Positions 33,894 through 45,474 of a stretch of 64,000 bases of DNA are shown here, one piece after another. The stretch lies in the NCBI RefSeq assembly GCF_003589595.1, contig NW_020653856.1, positions 2,261,581-2,325,580 of the forward strand, given 5' to 3'. Numbering within the stretch: position 1 is the stretch's first letter; the number at the start of each line of letters is the position of its first letter. A model generated the notes under the pieces. That model was given only the letters and a program-made list of their open reading frames with translations. It was not told the origin of the DNA and made no database searches. The translations under genes were made by a program, and so were the position numbers. Origin of the DNA: Hyposmocoma kahamanoa. Lineage: Eukaryota; Arthropoda; Insecta; Lepidoptera; Cosmopterigidae.

Positions 33894-36039
33894 GAATGAA
33901 TATGAATAGTATATTCATTGTGAGAAAGCTTCTTTCGTTCACCCAGTGATTGTCTTTATATAATGTGTTGATATGCATTCTCGCCATGTTTACAGCGGTC
34001 AAACTGAATCCAATTCACAAAAAATAAATCGAAAAAAAAAATTCGTAAATTCCTATTTTTTATTTAATTGCGGCAAACAAATTTGATCCAAAGGTTGACT
34101 TGCACAGCATTGGCACTTGCAAACATTTTGAACAATGACCTTAAATGCCCAGAAAGAAACGCATTTTAGATCTATTTGGTGGTGGTGGGGTAGTGTCGTA
34201 TCGAGCGGGCGATTGGTAGATCAGTCAACCTTGCTTCCCGTACTGGCTGCGTCTACGTCGCGCTGACATCCCGCGTAGGTACATTCTATTCTAATCTGTT
34301 ACGAAATGCCATGTGCTTACCAACAAGTACTACCAACAAGAGTTAGTGGTGCAAAAAAAAGAGTTAGTAGTACAAGTGCGTGTCTATTCTTATGGCATGA
34401 TGTGAAACGTTTAGTTTACGTGGAGAATACGAGTGTCGAAGTTTCTGCTTTCAAAGTTGTGGAGTTTAATGTCGAAACGAAACTTACGTGCGAATCTTGC
34501 TGTGGAGCTAGGAACTTCTAGCAATACTTTCATGTAACCTAAAGTTGGTAAATACCAAATCTAAGTTACAAAATAACTTTTTTTAGTCAACTTTTCTAAC
34601 TAATGTTAATAAATAGTAAATTATAGCAATACTAGTACATAATCTTAATTTTAAAAATAGGTAAATAGCGATCGAGAAAGATTACGTATCGCTCGGTGAA
34701 GCGGGTGGCGGGGTCACTGCCCTTGCGTGGTGCATATGACTTCGAGATAATTTTGAAAAATTTTACTAGGTACAATTACCCAGAATATTGAACAGACAAT
34801 TTTTTTTAATATTTTTACATGTTTTAGCATTATTTCTATTATTAATTTCTTAAATATGGCGAGAATGCAAATCAACACACTGTATAAGTAAGAATTCGAT
34901 AACAAAAACTGATGTTATTCAATCTCATTTTTAGCTTGTTTCATGGCCCCAAAATGTATCAACATCGACGACTTCGATGTGCCAACATTGGAACTGTGAC
35001 GGGCGATTTTGCGGTTGTCAAGTGTTTCGTATAGCTTTGTGTGAAGTTATATAGAGAGTTAAAATTAACTAACTTCCTTAGGCAGCTTGTACATCAAAAT
35101 GTATGTAAAGAAAGCCGTGGTAGCCTTATGGTTTGACCTACCGCATTTCAAACACAGGCTGTTATATATATATTTACCAATGTGCTTTTCGGTGAAGGAA
35201 AACATCGCTTTAAAATTTTGCGCTATTATACATTTTTTAATGGGACAAGTATGGGGAAATCCGAAGCCATAGAAAATATAAGGAAACTGTCTTAGGAACC
35301 ATTAAGTCTTTGTTTTTTGTGAAAACAATTTTGGCATAGGAAATTTTTTGATCAAGCGTGAGTTGTTAAAAAAGAAATGAATAAAATTGATCAAAATTTT
35401 TTTAGTGCTAAATTTGTCATAGTCATTTTTTTATTGTTTGAATATTAATAAGGGTGTATTGTCGCCCTGGCGTATAATATATATATTCTCTGAGCGCTAA
35501 TTTTGACTTAAATGAAAACGCCTGAAGAAGTTTCAATATCCACTGATTAACACTTCAAAGGTCACAAATTAAACGAATTGTTAAAGGGACTTAAGGATTG
35601 TTGAGCCGTGGCGACAGTGAAAAAGGTTTTACTGAACAAGAAAAGACATCCAAGAGGCATTACGGTAAGAGGAGGATCAAATTGAAAGACAGTGTGACAT
35701 AGCGTTACAAAAAGGTTTAACTAAACAAAAATAAATAAGAATAATTTATTAAAATTTTTGACATATCCATGCCTCCGAAGTTCCGTAATTATTGACATAC
35801 AACCACAGACAAAAATGTAATATTTCCTGGATTCTTGTATTTTTTAATTTCAGTGAAGCGACGAGCTCTTTAGTTGCGATATTTATCGAGCTAACAGATT
35901 ATATAATGAAGATTATTCAAGTTGATAAATTTCGAGACCTGTATAATGAATTATAATGAAATGAAATAAATTATAAATAATTATAATAAATTTTTATTGT
36001 TTATTATACTGAATCGTCAGATTTTTCACCACATGAACG
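33894..36039. other. Unassigned sequence between LINEs
   Basis: About 2.1 kb of AT-rich DNA with only short frames. No gene recognised. Confidence 0.4.
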
Positions 36040-36098
36040 GGAATCATCATTAACATTAGTTAACATTAATTATAACCCGTTAACATTAATTATTAACC

Positions 36099-36479
36099 GT
36101 GAAACAGAGTGACGAATGGACTTTGGCGCAGCGAAAAAGACACAGAAACCGCCTTAGTACCTTGGAGGGTAAAGCAAAAAATAGCTCTAATGAGAAATTT
36201 AAAGCTGCAGACATTAGGGTGCCGCTTTTCATAAATAATGTAGATAAAGGTACTTCCGAAACTGATATAAGTACCTACATTATGAATAAAACTCAAATAA
36301 GTGTGGACTTACAGAAAATAAAGTCAAAGGTACAAAAGCAGTATAATGCTTATAAGGTGTACGTCCCGAATGCAAAGCTAGCGTTTTTTCTAGATGATTC
36401 ACTGTGGCCTGAAGGTGTAATAGTGAGAAAATTTGTTGAATTTAAACAAAAATATGATGGACAACAACAAAGACCATAG
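36099..36479 (+). CDS. LINE ORF1 C-terminal part (nucleic-acid-binding, RRM-like)
   Basis: 126 codons from the first in-frame ATG; the N-terminal half of ORF1 is missing. The visible part starts basic (QRKRHRNR), then has the spaced pattern VPLFINNV ... YKVYVPN ... FLDDSLWPEGVIVRKF. This resembles the C-terminal RNA-binding region of ORF1 proteins in a common lepidopteran LINE family. That function would be RNA packaging of the element transcript. The stop (36477-36479) overlaps the ORF2 start by about 47 bp in a different frame. The ATG may be fortuitous because of the truncation. Confidence 0.75.
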   Translation: MKQSDEWTLAQRKRHRNRLSTLEGKAKNSSNEKFKAADIRVPLFINNVDKGTSETDISTYIMNKTQISVDLQKIKSKVQKQYNAYKVYVPNAKLAFFLDDSLWPEGVIVRKFVEFKQKYDGQQQRP

Positions 36480-39315
36480 AAGGAGAACAACCAGGTTTGT
36501 AACCTTTAATTGTTACTCGGTAAAAAATTCAGTAGATTATGTGAGAACGCTGTGTCAGACGGCGGATTTCATTGCCCTGCAGGAGACGTGGCTTCTGCCA
36601 CATGATATACCTTACCTAGGCGACATTGATCCAGACTTCGCATACATAGGGAAATCAGCCGTGGATACTTCGGTGGGAATTTTAAAGGGTAGGCCGTACG
36701 GCGGAGTAGCTCTTATGTGGCGAAAAAGTGTTTTTCACTCAGTGTCGGTAATTGATTGTAACAGTGTACGAATAGCGGCGATAAAAGTAAAGATGGACCA
36801 CCGTGAGTTCGTCGTAATGTCAGTATACATGCCAACGAACGACGAGGACAATTTAGAATCTTTTATAGACTGTTTAGGAGAAGTAAATGCTATAATTGAA
36901 TCTTGTAACGTGGAATCTGTATATATGTTAGGGGATTTTAATTCTCACCCTGGCTCATTGTTTGGCACAGAGTTTAAAAATTTTTCTAAGAGTTTAAAAA
37001 ACTGGACATGCGCAGATATTGAATGTTTAGGCATCCATTCCAACTCGTTCACTTACATTAGTGGCGCGCATGGCACCACATCGTGGCTAGATCACATAGT
37101 TACTACTGAACTTGCAAAAAAAACTATTCTAGACGTTAAGATACGGTATGAGGTATCTAATTCGGACCACTTTGCAGTAGAATTAATATCAGATATAAAT
37201 ATTTTAGTGCCGAAGACAATACAAAAAGACTTTGTGCCGGATAGTGCTATATGGGGAGAAAGAAATGCTGAGCAGATAAATCAATATGGGCAGATATGTG
37301 CAGCTGGCTTGCGTGATATTGATTTTCCTGCTGAGTTTAGAAATTGTTCTGACGTAATTTGTAATAATTTAGAGCATAGACAAATAATTGATAACATTTA
37401 TAACAAAATAGTAGAAACTTTAAGAAATGCCGCAGCCTTAAGTAATAATAATAGTATTAATAAAAACGTTAAAAAGAAAAAGTTATATGTAACGGGTTGG
37501 AATAAGCATATTAAACTAGTACATGGGGAAGCTCGGCTTCGGTTTCAGGATTGGGTAGCTCACGGCAGGCCCACGTCAGGACATATATATGAATTAATGC
37601 GAAACTCACGTAAAATATTCAAAAGTAAGCTTAAATGGTGTAAGGACAATGAGAACCAGATTAAAATGGATATTTTAGCGACTCGGCATATGGCCAAAGA
37701 TTTCAGTAAATTTTGGAAAGAAACCAACAAGTTGAATCCGAAGCGGAGTGTCCCTGTGAGTGTAGAGGGCATTAGTGATCCTGTCCAGATCGCCAACCAG
37801 TTCAGGAAACATTTTAAAATATGCTCTACGTTAAGTCCTGCCAAGGTTACAATGGAGTTGAGTGAGAAAAACATTGGAGAACCTATTAGGCGCGTCACGG
37901 CTAAGGAGGTTAAGAGAGTGGTGAGGGACATGAAGCGAGGGAAATCCCCCGGTCATGACGCGCTCAGCGTAGAGCACCTACAGCACGCGGGCGTTCACTT
38001 ATCGAGGGTGCTCGCCATGCTATACTCTTTTTGCGTTAGCCACTCATATCTGCCACAAGATATGATGAAAACTGTGGTTGTTCCCATAATTAAGAATAAG
38101 ACTGGGGATTTGTCTAGTATAAGCAATTATAGGCCAATATCACTTGCAACTATAATAGCCAAGGTGCTGGACGGTGTGATTGACATTCAATTGCGACAGA
38201 ATCTAAAGTTAAATGATGCTCAGTTCGGTTTTAGAACTGGGCTTTCGACTGAAGCGACCATATTGAATCTTAAACACACCGTTCAGTACTACACGGATAG
38301 AAACACGCCTGTCTACGCCTGTTTTCTAGACTTATCTAAGGCTTTTGATTTGGTGGTGTATGACAGGCTGTGGCAGAAGTTAGCGAGTGATACTGACCTG
38401 CCTCCTGAGCTCGGATCCCTACTGAAATACTGGTACGGTAATCAGAGCAATGTTGTGAAATGGTCAGGGTCACTATCGGATGTGTACGGGCTGGAATGTG
38501 GCGTAAGGCAAGGCGGGCTGACTTCTCCGACCCTTTTCAGCCTGTACATAAACCGCTTGATTTGTGGGCTCGGTGACGCTCGTGTCGGCTGCTCGGTTGA
38601 TGGTGTGTTTGTAAACAACATCAGTTACGCGGACGACATGGTATTGCTGAGCCCATCGATCAGCGCCCTCAGAAAGTTACTGGCGATTTGTGAGTGTTAT
38701 GCGTTGGCACATGGACTTAAGTATAATGCCACTAAAAGCAAGTTTATGTTATTTAAAGCGGGCCTAAAGACATACACCCGCGTCCCACCAGTATATTTGA
38801 ATGGTAGTGTGCTTTCGCAAGTTACTAGTTTTAAGTATTTGGGACATTGGGTTACCGAGACGCTAGATGATGGTTTGGATATAGAGAGGGAGCGCAGGGC
38901 TCTGTCAGTTCGCGCAAATATGCTGGTTCGTAGGTTTGCACGGTGTACTGAACAAGTTAAGGCTACACTATTCAGAGCGTATTGTCAGTCGTTTTACACG
39001 TGCGGCCTATGGGCCAAATATACGAAGAAGTCCTACACTGCCCTGCGCACCCAATACAATAATGCGTTCAGGGCTTTGATGGGTCTGCCACCGTATTGCA
39101 GCGCGTCAGGGATGTTCGCGGACGCACAGATAGACTGCTTTTCGGCAATAATTCGCAAGCGAGTCGCGTCCCTGATGCGGCGGGTGCGGGGCAGCTCCAA
39201 TACATACCTGAAGCTTTTCGCGTCGAGAATGGATCTGGACTGTCCAATAATGCGGCACTGGACGAAAATACACATTGAGCATTCCGGTTCCAGGCCGACC
39301 TATAGGTTTATATAA
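36433..39315 (+). CDS. LINE ORF2: APE endonuclease and reverse transcriptase, uninterrupted
   Basis: 960 residues without stop or frameshift. The N-terminal endonuclease (about residues 20-270) shows VTFNC, LQETWLL, LGDFNSH, SWLDH and SDHF, which are the catalytic and metal-binding blocks of the family. The reverse transcriptase (about residues 490-790) shows GKSPGHD, NYRPISL, FGFRTGLS, FLDLSKAFD, GVRQGGLTSP and YADD with Y at residue 732 (38626-38637), then KYLGH. All catalytic Asp residues are present. The role is target-primed reverse transcription. The first Met lies inside ORF1; a Met a few codons later could be the true start. Known annotation of such ORFs is endonuclease-reverse transcriptase. 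Confidence 0.95.
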   Translation: MLNLNKNMMDNNKDHRRRTTRFVTFNCYSVKNSVDYVRTLCQTADFIALQETWLLPHDIPYLGDIDPDFAYIGKSAVDTSVGILKGRPYGGVALMWRKSVFHSVSVIDCNSVRIAAIKVKMDHREFVVMSVYMPTNDEDNLESFIDCLGEVNAIIESCNVESVYMLGDFNSHPGSLFGTEFKNFSKSLKNWTCADIECLGIHSNSFTYISGAHGTTSWLDHIVTTELAKKTILDVKIRYEVSNSDHFAVELISDINILVPKTIQKDFVPDSAIWGERNAEQINQYGQICAAGLRDIDFPAEFRNCSDVICNNLEHRQIIDNIYNKIVETLRNAAALSNNNSINKNVKKKKLYVTGWNKHIKLVHGEARLRFQDWVAHGRPTSGHIYELMRNSRKIFKSKLKWCKDNENQIKMDILATRHMAKDFSKFWKETNKLNPKRSVPVSVEGISDPVQIANQFRKHFKICSTLSPAKVTMELSEKNIGEPIRRVTAKEVKRVVRDMKRGKSPGHDALSVEHLQHAGVHLSRVLAMLYSFCVSHSYLPQDMMKTVVVPIIKNKTGDLSSISNYRPISLATIIAKVLDGVIDIQLRQNLKLNDAQFGFRTGLSTEATILNLKHTVQYYTDRNTPVYACFLDLSKAFDLVVYDRLWQKLASDTDLPPELGSLLKYWYGNQSNVVKWSGSLSDVYGLECGVRQGGLTSPTLFSLYINRLICGLGDARVGCSVDGVFVNNISYADDMVLLSPSISALRKLLAICECYALAHGLKYNATKSKFMLFKAGLKTYTRVPPVYLNGSVLSQVTSFKYLGHWVTETLDDGLDIERERRALSVRANMLVRRFARCTEQVKATLFRAYCQSFYTCGLWAKYTKKSYTALRTQYNNAFRALMGLPPYCSASGMFADAQIDCFSAIIRKRVASLMRRVRGSSNTYLKLFASRMDLDCPIMRHWTKIHIEHSGSRPTYRFI

Positions 39316-39619
39316 ATTGCATGCTATATATATATTATTAGGTAACAATTTGAATTTAATTAATTTGGTTTTTATATTTTTGATGTTAATTTATGTATGA
39401 TACTGATATTAATTTTTTATAACTTAAATTTATAATATTGAAAAGCTTTTTATTTTATATGTTTTATTTTGATTTATATAATTGATTAATTTAACTTTGT
39501 AAACTAGCGTAGGTAAAGTCTAACACTAGTTTTTTTTAAGTACTTCTACTAACACATATTATGGATTGAATGTCTGAAATAAATAAATTAAATTGAAATT
39601 AAAAATTAATCCTTGAGTA

Positions 39620-40241
39620 GCCGCTAACGCGATACATGCAGCCGTAGACGCATACCACACCTAGAGGTGCCGGTGATGATTTTATACCGATTTATCGGAT
39701 ATCGAAGTTATAACAGGTAAAAGAACTAATATTAATTGCTATTTCGGTAACTACTCTAGCAAACTATAAAGTTTTTAATGCCTGGGTCTGTCATTTAAAA
39801 AAAATAAACAACTTCAAAAATACGTCACGACAATCGTGTTGTTATTGTTTGGGCTGGTGATTTCGGTGTTTATTTATTGAAAACATACCGTAAAAAGCAT
39901 TTTTTAAGTTTACCCTGAATATAAATGTTTATAAACTATACTTTAAGGAGTAATTTCATAGTAAACGTTAGAACCACTCAAACTAATATTATATAAACGA
40001 ATATTATCATATTTATCCAAGTACAACAAAAATTTCATTAGTGCTTTTTAAGTGCAGGATTGGCGGTGTATTACTGCATTTTATTTGAGATGTTTTTGTT
40101 GGTAGTACGGAGGGTATTTATTTAGCAATGCAGAATAATAAGTTTTATTTATAAAAACTTGTATTTAAAGTGAATCCGTTTCTATTTTGCGAAACCAAAT
40201 AGCCGCCATTTTGCGGTAGGAGGAGCGCATCGCGTGAGCGG
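39620..40241 (+). mobile_element. TIR element, copy 2
   Basis: Same element and orientation as 21026-21641, with a few small indels (an extra ataa-type block near 39920 and an atataaac insertion near 39990). Flanked by TA on both sides. It lies about 20 bp after the LINE that ends near 39600. Confidence 0.8.
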
Positions 40242-40743
40242 GTAGGTACAGAAATTGTTAAACGCAACATCACGATCCCAATCAGACAGTAAATCTTTTT
40301 TTTTAAACCCGCTCACACTCTTTAAACACTCACGACTTAAACTTCTTCATAAATAAAATCGATTTTTATAAAAAAAAAAACGTAATCGGAAACGCGTTAG
40401 GACATCACTAATTGATTAGAATTCGAGCTGCCAAAAGTTAAGTAAATGGTTGGACGGAGTATATTATATCTAGTCTTTAAAATAATATATTTTCTACTGT
40501 CTAATATATCTTTCTACACTAAACTAACTCGCCGTAGTCGTTATACTGTCTGCATAGTTTAGGAATAGGTGAATTATATCTGGAAGCTGTATTACGTCTA
40601 GGTGGGTGGAGTTGAATGTATAGTATTTAAAGCGTACATACTCATAGCCACGCACTAGGGAAACCTTGATCTCACTCAACCTTTGATAAACCCAACAAAA
40701 AAAATCTAAATTAAGCAAAATGTATTTTAAATAAAAAAAAAAT

Positions 40744-40895
40744 TATCGAGTTCTTAGGTTTTCGCGATTGTTACACATAGGAAATGAAACTATTTTTCCG
40801 GATTTAAATCGCGTGTGTTTGTTTTTTGTACCAAACGTTTCGGACTTATATGCGATTTAAATCCGGAAAAAAGTTTCATTACCTAAAAAAATACT
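40744..40895. repeat. Repeat family E with palindrome
   Basis: Contains gttttcgcgattgttacaca and a near palindrome built on ccggatttaaatcgc (40797-40813) and its complement (about 40853-40868). Shared with 49625-49830. Confidence 0.6.
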
Positions 40896-40972
40896 CTTTC
40901 GACTCAAGATACAAAATTCGAAACACTTGTATTACGAAATGACCGATAATAATGATTTGTCGATTGATTTTT

Positions 40973-41322
40973 AACCGACTTCCAAAAAAGGAGTAGGTTC
41001 TCAATTCGACTGTATTTTTTTATTGTATGTATGTTCCCATTTCATTTTGAAGAAAATCATCCACCTCTAAGGGTGGCTGATCACGCATAAACATTCATTT
41101 TTGTAAATAGCGCCTAAATTTTACTTAAGGAGCAATTATTTTAATGGTTGACTTTGCTATTCTCCAATTCAAGGCGTTTTTCTCTCTCAATATACTTTGA
41201 GTAATGAGAACCGACTTTTATTATCTCCTGTGTCAAGTCCTAAATAGTGGCGAACTAGGGGATATTTCAAAAAAACTTGGCAAATAGATGTAATTCCACG
41301 TACTTTTGAGATTGGTTTTTTT
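40973..41322 (+). mobile_element. Repeat family B, internally shortened copy
   Basis: Same ends as 5141-5590. It lacks about 100 bp after the first 60 bp and part of the right arm. Confidence 0.83.
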
Positions 41323-41754
41323 AGTACTCTGTACTGAGATTATAGTTTTTCATTTTCAAATTAGTAAATTAGTAGTAAATTAGTATTCTAAAATTTAAAT
41401 AATTAAACAGACTTTTGCAAAAACACGCCATTATTTTGGGGATTTACTAGTGAGCAGTATACGCTGTACTTATAGTAGTTATAAATTCATAAGTGATAAC
41501 TTATAATATCACCAAATCTTATTATAGAAGCTTATACATTGTATCACGTGTTGTTGACGTCATGAGACCATCTGCCTACATTCAGTGCTGTCAATCGGGG
41601 TTCTAACAGCATTATTCACAGTATTTGATATAAATCTCGTCATTTCGGGTCGACATTTGTATATGTTAATGGTATTCTGTGATTGTGTAGAATACCTAAT
41701 CATTCTATACAATACCGGGCTCCTTTGGGCAATAATAATTTTTTTTTTGTTATA

Positions 41755-42070
41755 CACATACTATGCTTGGGGTTTCTCTGATGGACCGAATCCCTAAAGA
41801 GGTCATACGTCACAGAGCTAAAGTGACCGACATAACTCGCAAAATCAGTAAGCTTATTAAGTGGCAGTGGGGAATGTCTGCAGGAGGGTTGATCGCCTAT
41901 GGAGCAGACTTGATCTGGAATGGCGACCTAGTCAAGGAAAATGGACTGACGACCTGAGTAAGGTGGCCGGCAGTAGCTGGATGCGGGCGGCAAAAGACCG
42001 GCAAAGTTGGCGTGCTCTAGGGGAGGCTTATGTCCAGCAGTGGATGTGTGTAAGCTGATGATGATACACA
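41755..42070 (+). pseudogene. RTE-like LINE 3' end fragment
   Basis: The same C-terminal block as at 21.7-22.4 kb: MLGVSLMDRIPKEVIRHRAK, VTDITRKISKLIKWQWG, then frame-shifted WTDDLSKVAGSSWMRAAKDR. It ends in a tgatgatgat tail near 42065. It is truncated at its 5' end at about 41755. Confidence 0.8.
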
Positions 42071-42147
42071 TGACCTTTATTTATTATTGTTATATACATT
42101 GTGTATAAAGTCTAGGTATTATAGAGAATGCCAACCGTAAATTTGGC

Positions 42148-42262
42148 AAAGTATTTTCGTCCAGGGAAGTGCTGCCACACGGTTTAGAAGGGTAGGGACG
42201 CTGGTTAATTTACAGGACCATGGGACTTGTGCCCATAAGATCTTTGCGATTTAAATAGTCCC
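42148..42262 (-). repeat. R1 repeat, fragment
   Basis: cgtccagggaagtgctgcca, gaagggtagggacgctgg and gatctttgcgatttaaat in reverse complement, with internal losses. Confidence 0.65.
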
Positions 42263-42265
42263 AAC

Positions 42266-43437
42266 TTTAAACTGTCCCAGTCTTCAGTTAGCCATGTGCC
42301 TAGATATTTGTACTTGCAGATCCGCTCTAGTCCTTGTCCTACGGCTGACATCTGTTATACACATATGATACTGTGATATATATATAGAAAAAAGAATTTC
42401 ATATTTTTAATTAAGAACTGTTTTGTCCACATCTAGCTCACAAATAGTTTTAAATTTTGAGTTAAGGATATCTCGTAAATAACTGTTTTTCTCAATATTT
42501 TACTTGTAACTGTTTTAACGCCAATATTCTACCTACGTCTGTTCTATACGAAGAACATAAAGAATATTTAAATTTAGAGCCCGCGTTGAAAATGTCAACA
42601 CTAAAGTAAACTAAAAGTGACTTCTCTTGTGGATGTAGGATCAATAAAAATATAACACGGAAGTTCATCTGTCAGTTTCATTAAAATAGAGTCTCAGGAA
42701 ACGTGCGATCATGCGCCAGGACAAAGGTAAGTCAATCTTGTTCACCCACAGCTTACTTACTTCTTTTACTACTTCTTCTCTAATTACTAATTAATGCTAT
42801 CAGCTAAGCTTGCGATGGTTGATTTTCGCTACATCAATAGAATGGAGTACGTTACAATGTCCAAATCTTTTACGTCCTATGCAAAGAACATTGGATTATG
42901 AGTTTCCATTTTAGTAATTTAGTGGACAAATCAAGTCCACGTAAATGTCGTTGCAACCAAATTAACGTTTATTTAAGGAAATCTATTGTTATCAGTCGGT
43001 AGGCAATATTAATTAATTCTTATTGTACAAACATGAAAGTTTTTGCTATTTAAATAACAAAGTAATAACGATAAATCCCTCTCCTGTAAAATTTGAATTA
43101 GTAACTGACTTCCCGCTTACTTTGTATAGTACATTGGAAAGATTCTCATATATTTGACGGGTATTCTAGAAGTAACCGGACCGGACCGAGACGTCTCAGA
43201 AGTGATAAATAACTTCGGGTTTGACTTCTCTGATGATGATTCAGATGAAGAACCTAGTAATAGCAGTATGAATCAATATCTATGGCAAGAAAAGTACAGT
43301 CCGTGAAAGGAATAAAAGAAACTCGAGCTAAGTAGGACGTGTAATGAGTTGTCGATGAAGTTTGGTAATGAATGTCGCAAGCCGATGGCAAATATATCAT
43401 ATAGACTAGTGATGCAACGGATGCGACATAACAGGAA
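42266..43437. other. Unassigned AT-rich sequence
   Basis: A possible splice-donor-like caaaggtaagt at 42723 has no supporting frame. Nothing else seen. Confidence 0.35.
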
Positions 43438-43566
43438 CAGCCTTGGCACGGGACGAACAAGTCGTGCGCTTGGTGGTAAGCGATACGCCTATTCATAACA
43501 GTTGCAGTGCCACTCAGAGCTTTTAATAGCAAAGATCTTAGGGGCACTGCCACTGTGCCCATCAAA
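43438..43566 (+). repeat. R1 repeat, left half, split by a LINE
   Basis: From ggcacgggacgaacaagtcg to gcactgccactgtgcccatc; the other half is at 44228-44272. Confidence 0.8.
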
Positions 43567-44226
43567 ATCAAGTCTTTATTTCATAGGTAAGCATTACTAC
43601 ACTTGAAATAGTCACATTGGTTAAACTCTACCGCTCATTCGTAAGGCAGATTCCCCTGAGAAGGATGAGCAAGAAACTCTAGGGGTTGCTCTTTGTAAAT
43701 AACATTTGTTCGCATTCAACATTTACAATATATTTTTTGTTTTGCTTTCAAACATCAGAGATCGAGACTATCTACATGAGCTAAACGGGTTACTATCACG
43801 GATTTTTATCATCCAAGTACGCAGAAGTTGTATAAATAACCTTTAGTATAACGTTTTTGTTTCACTATAGTTTTAAGCCTCGTGAATGTCAAATTTTGTA
43901 TAATGAATTTGTCACTTTGTGAAGACGACTGTCGAGAGCAGCTAGTTTATTTTTGTTCCTCGTATTAATGTTATGTCTGTCATTATTTATCATAAAGAGA
44001 TTACTATTCCTCTTAAGATAAATTACATGTTCATAGATGTACTATGACGCTAGAGTAAGAATATTAATTTCCTTAAACTTATCTCTCAAAGATACTCTGG
44101 GGCCCAGATTGTAAATTTCCCTAATCGCACGTTTCTGCAGGACAAAGATTCTATTGATATCGGCGGCATTAACCCAAAGCAAAATGCCGTATGTCATTAG
44201 ACTATGAAAGTAGCTGAACAACCACC
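43567..44226 (-). pseudogene. CR1/jockey-like LINE 3' part (minus strand)
   Basis: Minus-strand translation of 44225 downward gives FSYFHSLMTYGILLWVNAAD, INRIFVLQKRAIREIYNLGP and LRDKFKEINILTLAS, then decays into the 3' UTR. The same family as 57839-58645. It sits inside an R1 repeat, whose halves are at 43438-43566 and 44228-44272. Confidence 0.8.
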
Positions 44227-44227
44227 C

Positions 44228-44272
44228 ACCACAAGTCCCACGTGCCGGAGCAGGAGCTCTACTGCTACTAAA
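44228..44272 (+). repeat. R1 repeat, right half of the split copy
   Basis: Resumes with caagtcccacgtgccgg and ends gagctctactgctactaaaa; the middle of R1 is deleted. Confidence 0.7.
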
Positions 44273-44471
44273 AATTAATCTATTCTATAGCAACGGCTTA
44301 ACACTGGCAGAGGTAGATAGCTTACAATTTTAGTGAAAATTATTTATTTATGTTACAATTTAGAACGTGAAAATCATTGTAGTAAGATGTCACTGTCAAC
44401 TTGTAATATTAAAATTCTAAGTTACGTTTCTTTGCCATCCTCATTTTTACTTAAGAGTGAATCCTTCGTGG

Positions 44472-44808
44472 CCATCACTGGCAACTTTTCAGGCAAATGG
44501 GCCTTATGTCACTTTTAAATATCAACTCACGTTTGCACTGAAATCATGAATTAGAAATCTGAAATTACAGTTTTATATTATATTAAATTAGTACAGCGTC
44601 AACAACTGGAGACGTATACACAAACGTCTCCCATATATTCCAAAAATGTTCTGTATTTATTGTAATAAAGATAATATCAAACTGGTCGTTTTGAAGTGAA
44701 AGTTTGAGCTGGCCAATTGGAGCGCAGTTGTCACAATAATGATTTGGCAGAAAATTTTCAAACAAATTAAATGACACTTCGTCTCTTTTTATGGTTATAT
44801 ACTCGATG
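44472..44808 (-). mobile_element. Repeat family C, internally deleted copy
   Basis: Shares ggcaaatgggccttatgtca, atatcaactcacgtttgcac, tattgtaataaagataatat and the terminal atactcgatg with the other copies; about 150 bp of interior is missing. Confidence 0.75.
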
Positions 44809-45237
44809 TTTGCAATAAATCTAAATTGCTATACTTTAACTTATAACTTCCTTTACTAATTTAACAAATATAACAAACTCGATCCTATTTATTTCCTTGA
44901 AATAACAAAACAATAAATACTATAATAAAGAAAGCAATTGCTCATGGTCCGGTTTTAGATGCCCGACACATTGATGGAATCCGTGTTTATGTTACTTTTA
45001 AAACTTTACAAAAATAAAACTATCAAAATGTATTTGGATTAGAATCTGCGGATAATCAGTTCAAGGCTAGATAAACTAAACAAACGCATGGATTTTTTCT
45101 AAAAATTGCTTTGAAATTCACATGTAGGTACCTTACTTATATCTACTACATTTGCGACTGCATCGTACATACAAACTTCTATTTAAAAAATGAATCGTAA
45201 GATACCTACAAATATGGCTCAGAATGTTATGTACTAC

Positions 45238-45400
45238 TAGAGTTCGTCCAGGGAAGTACTACCACCTTATTTATCTATATCTGCTGCTAAGCAGTAATCT
45301 GACCATTACTGCGTTTCCGTTTGGAAGGGTAAGGGTGCTGGTGAAATTACAGACACATGGGATTTTTCAACTTACGTCTCAAGGTGATGGGCGTAATTGT
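45238..45400 (-). repeat. R1 repeat, right-half fragment
   Basis: Reverse complement from gagttcgtccagggaagtac to acgtctcaaggtgatgggcg. Confidence 0.75.
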
Positions 45401-45474
45401 AAGTATCTACTTACGAGTACACTATATGGACCTGTAACTGTACTGTCTGAATTAAATTCTTTTTAACCGACTTC

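Larger units (their letters stand above)
36040..39600 (+). mobile_element. Non-LTR retrotransposon (LINE), 5'-truncated, with intact ORF2
   Basis: The element spans a partial ORF1, a full endonuclease/reverse-transcriptase ORF2 and an AT-rich 3' UTR ending near 39600 in an aataaataaatt-type tail. The 5' junction lies in repeated ttaacattaatta-like sequence around 36050-36098. The APE-type endonuclease plus YADD reverse transcriptase place it in the CR1/jockey superfamily; the exact clade was not resolved. The uninterrupted coding sequence means the insertion is young compared with the other LINEs here. Confidence 0.9.
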
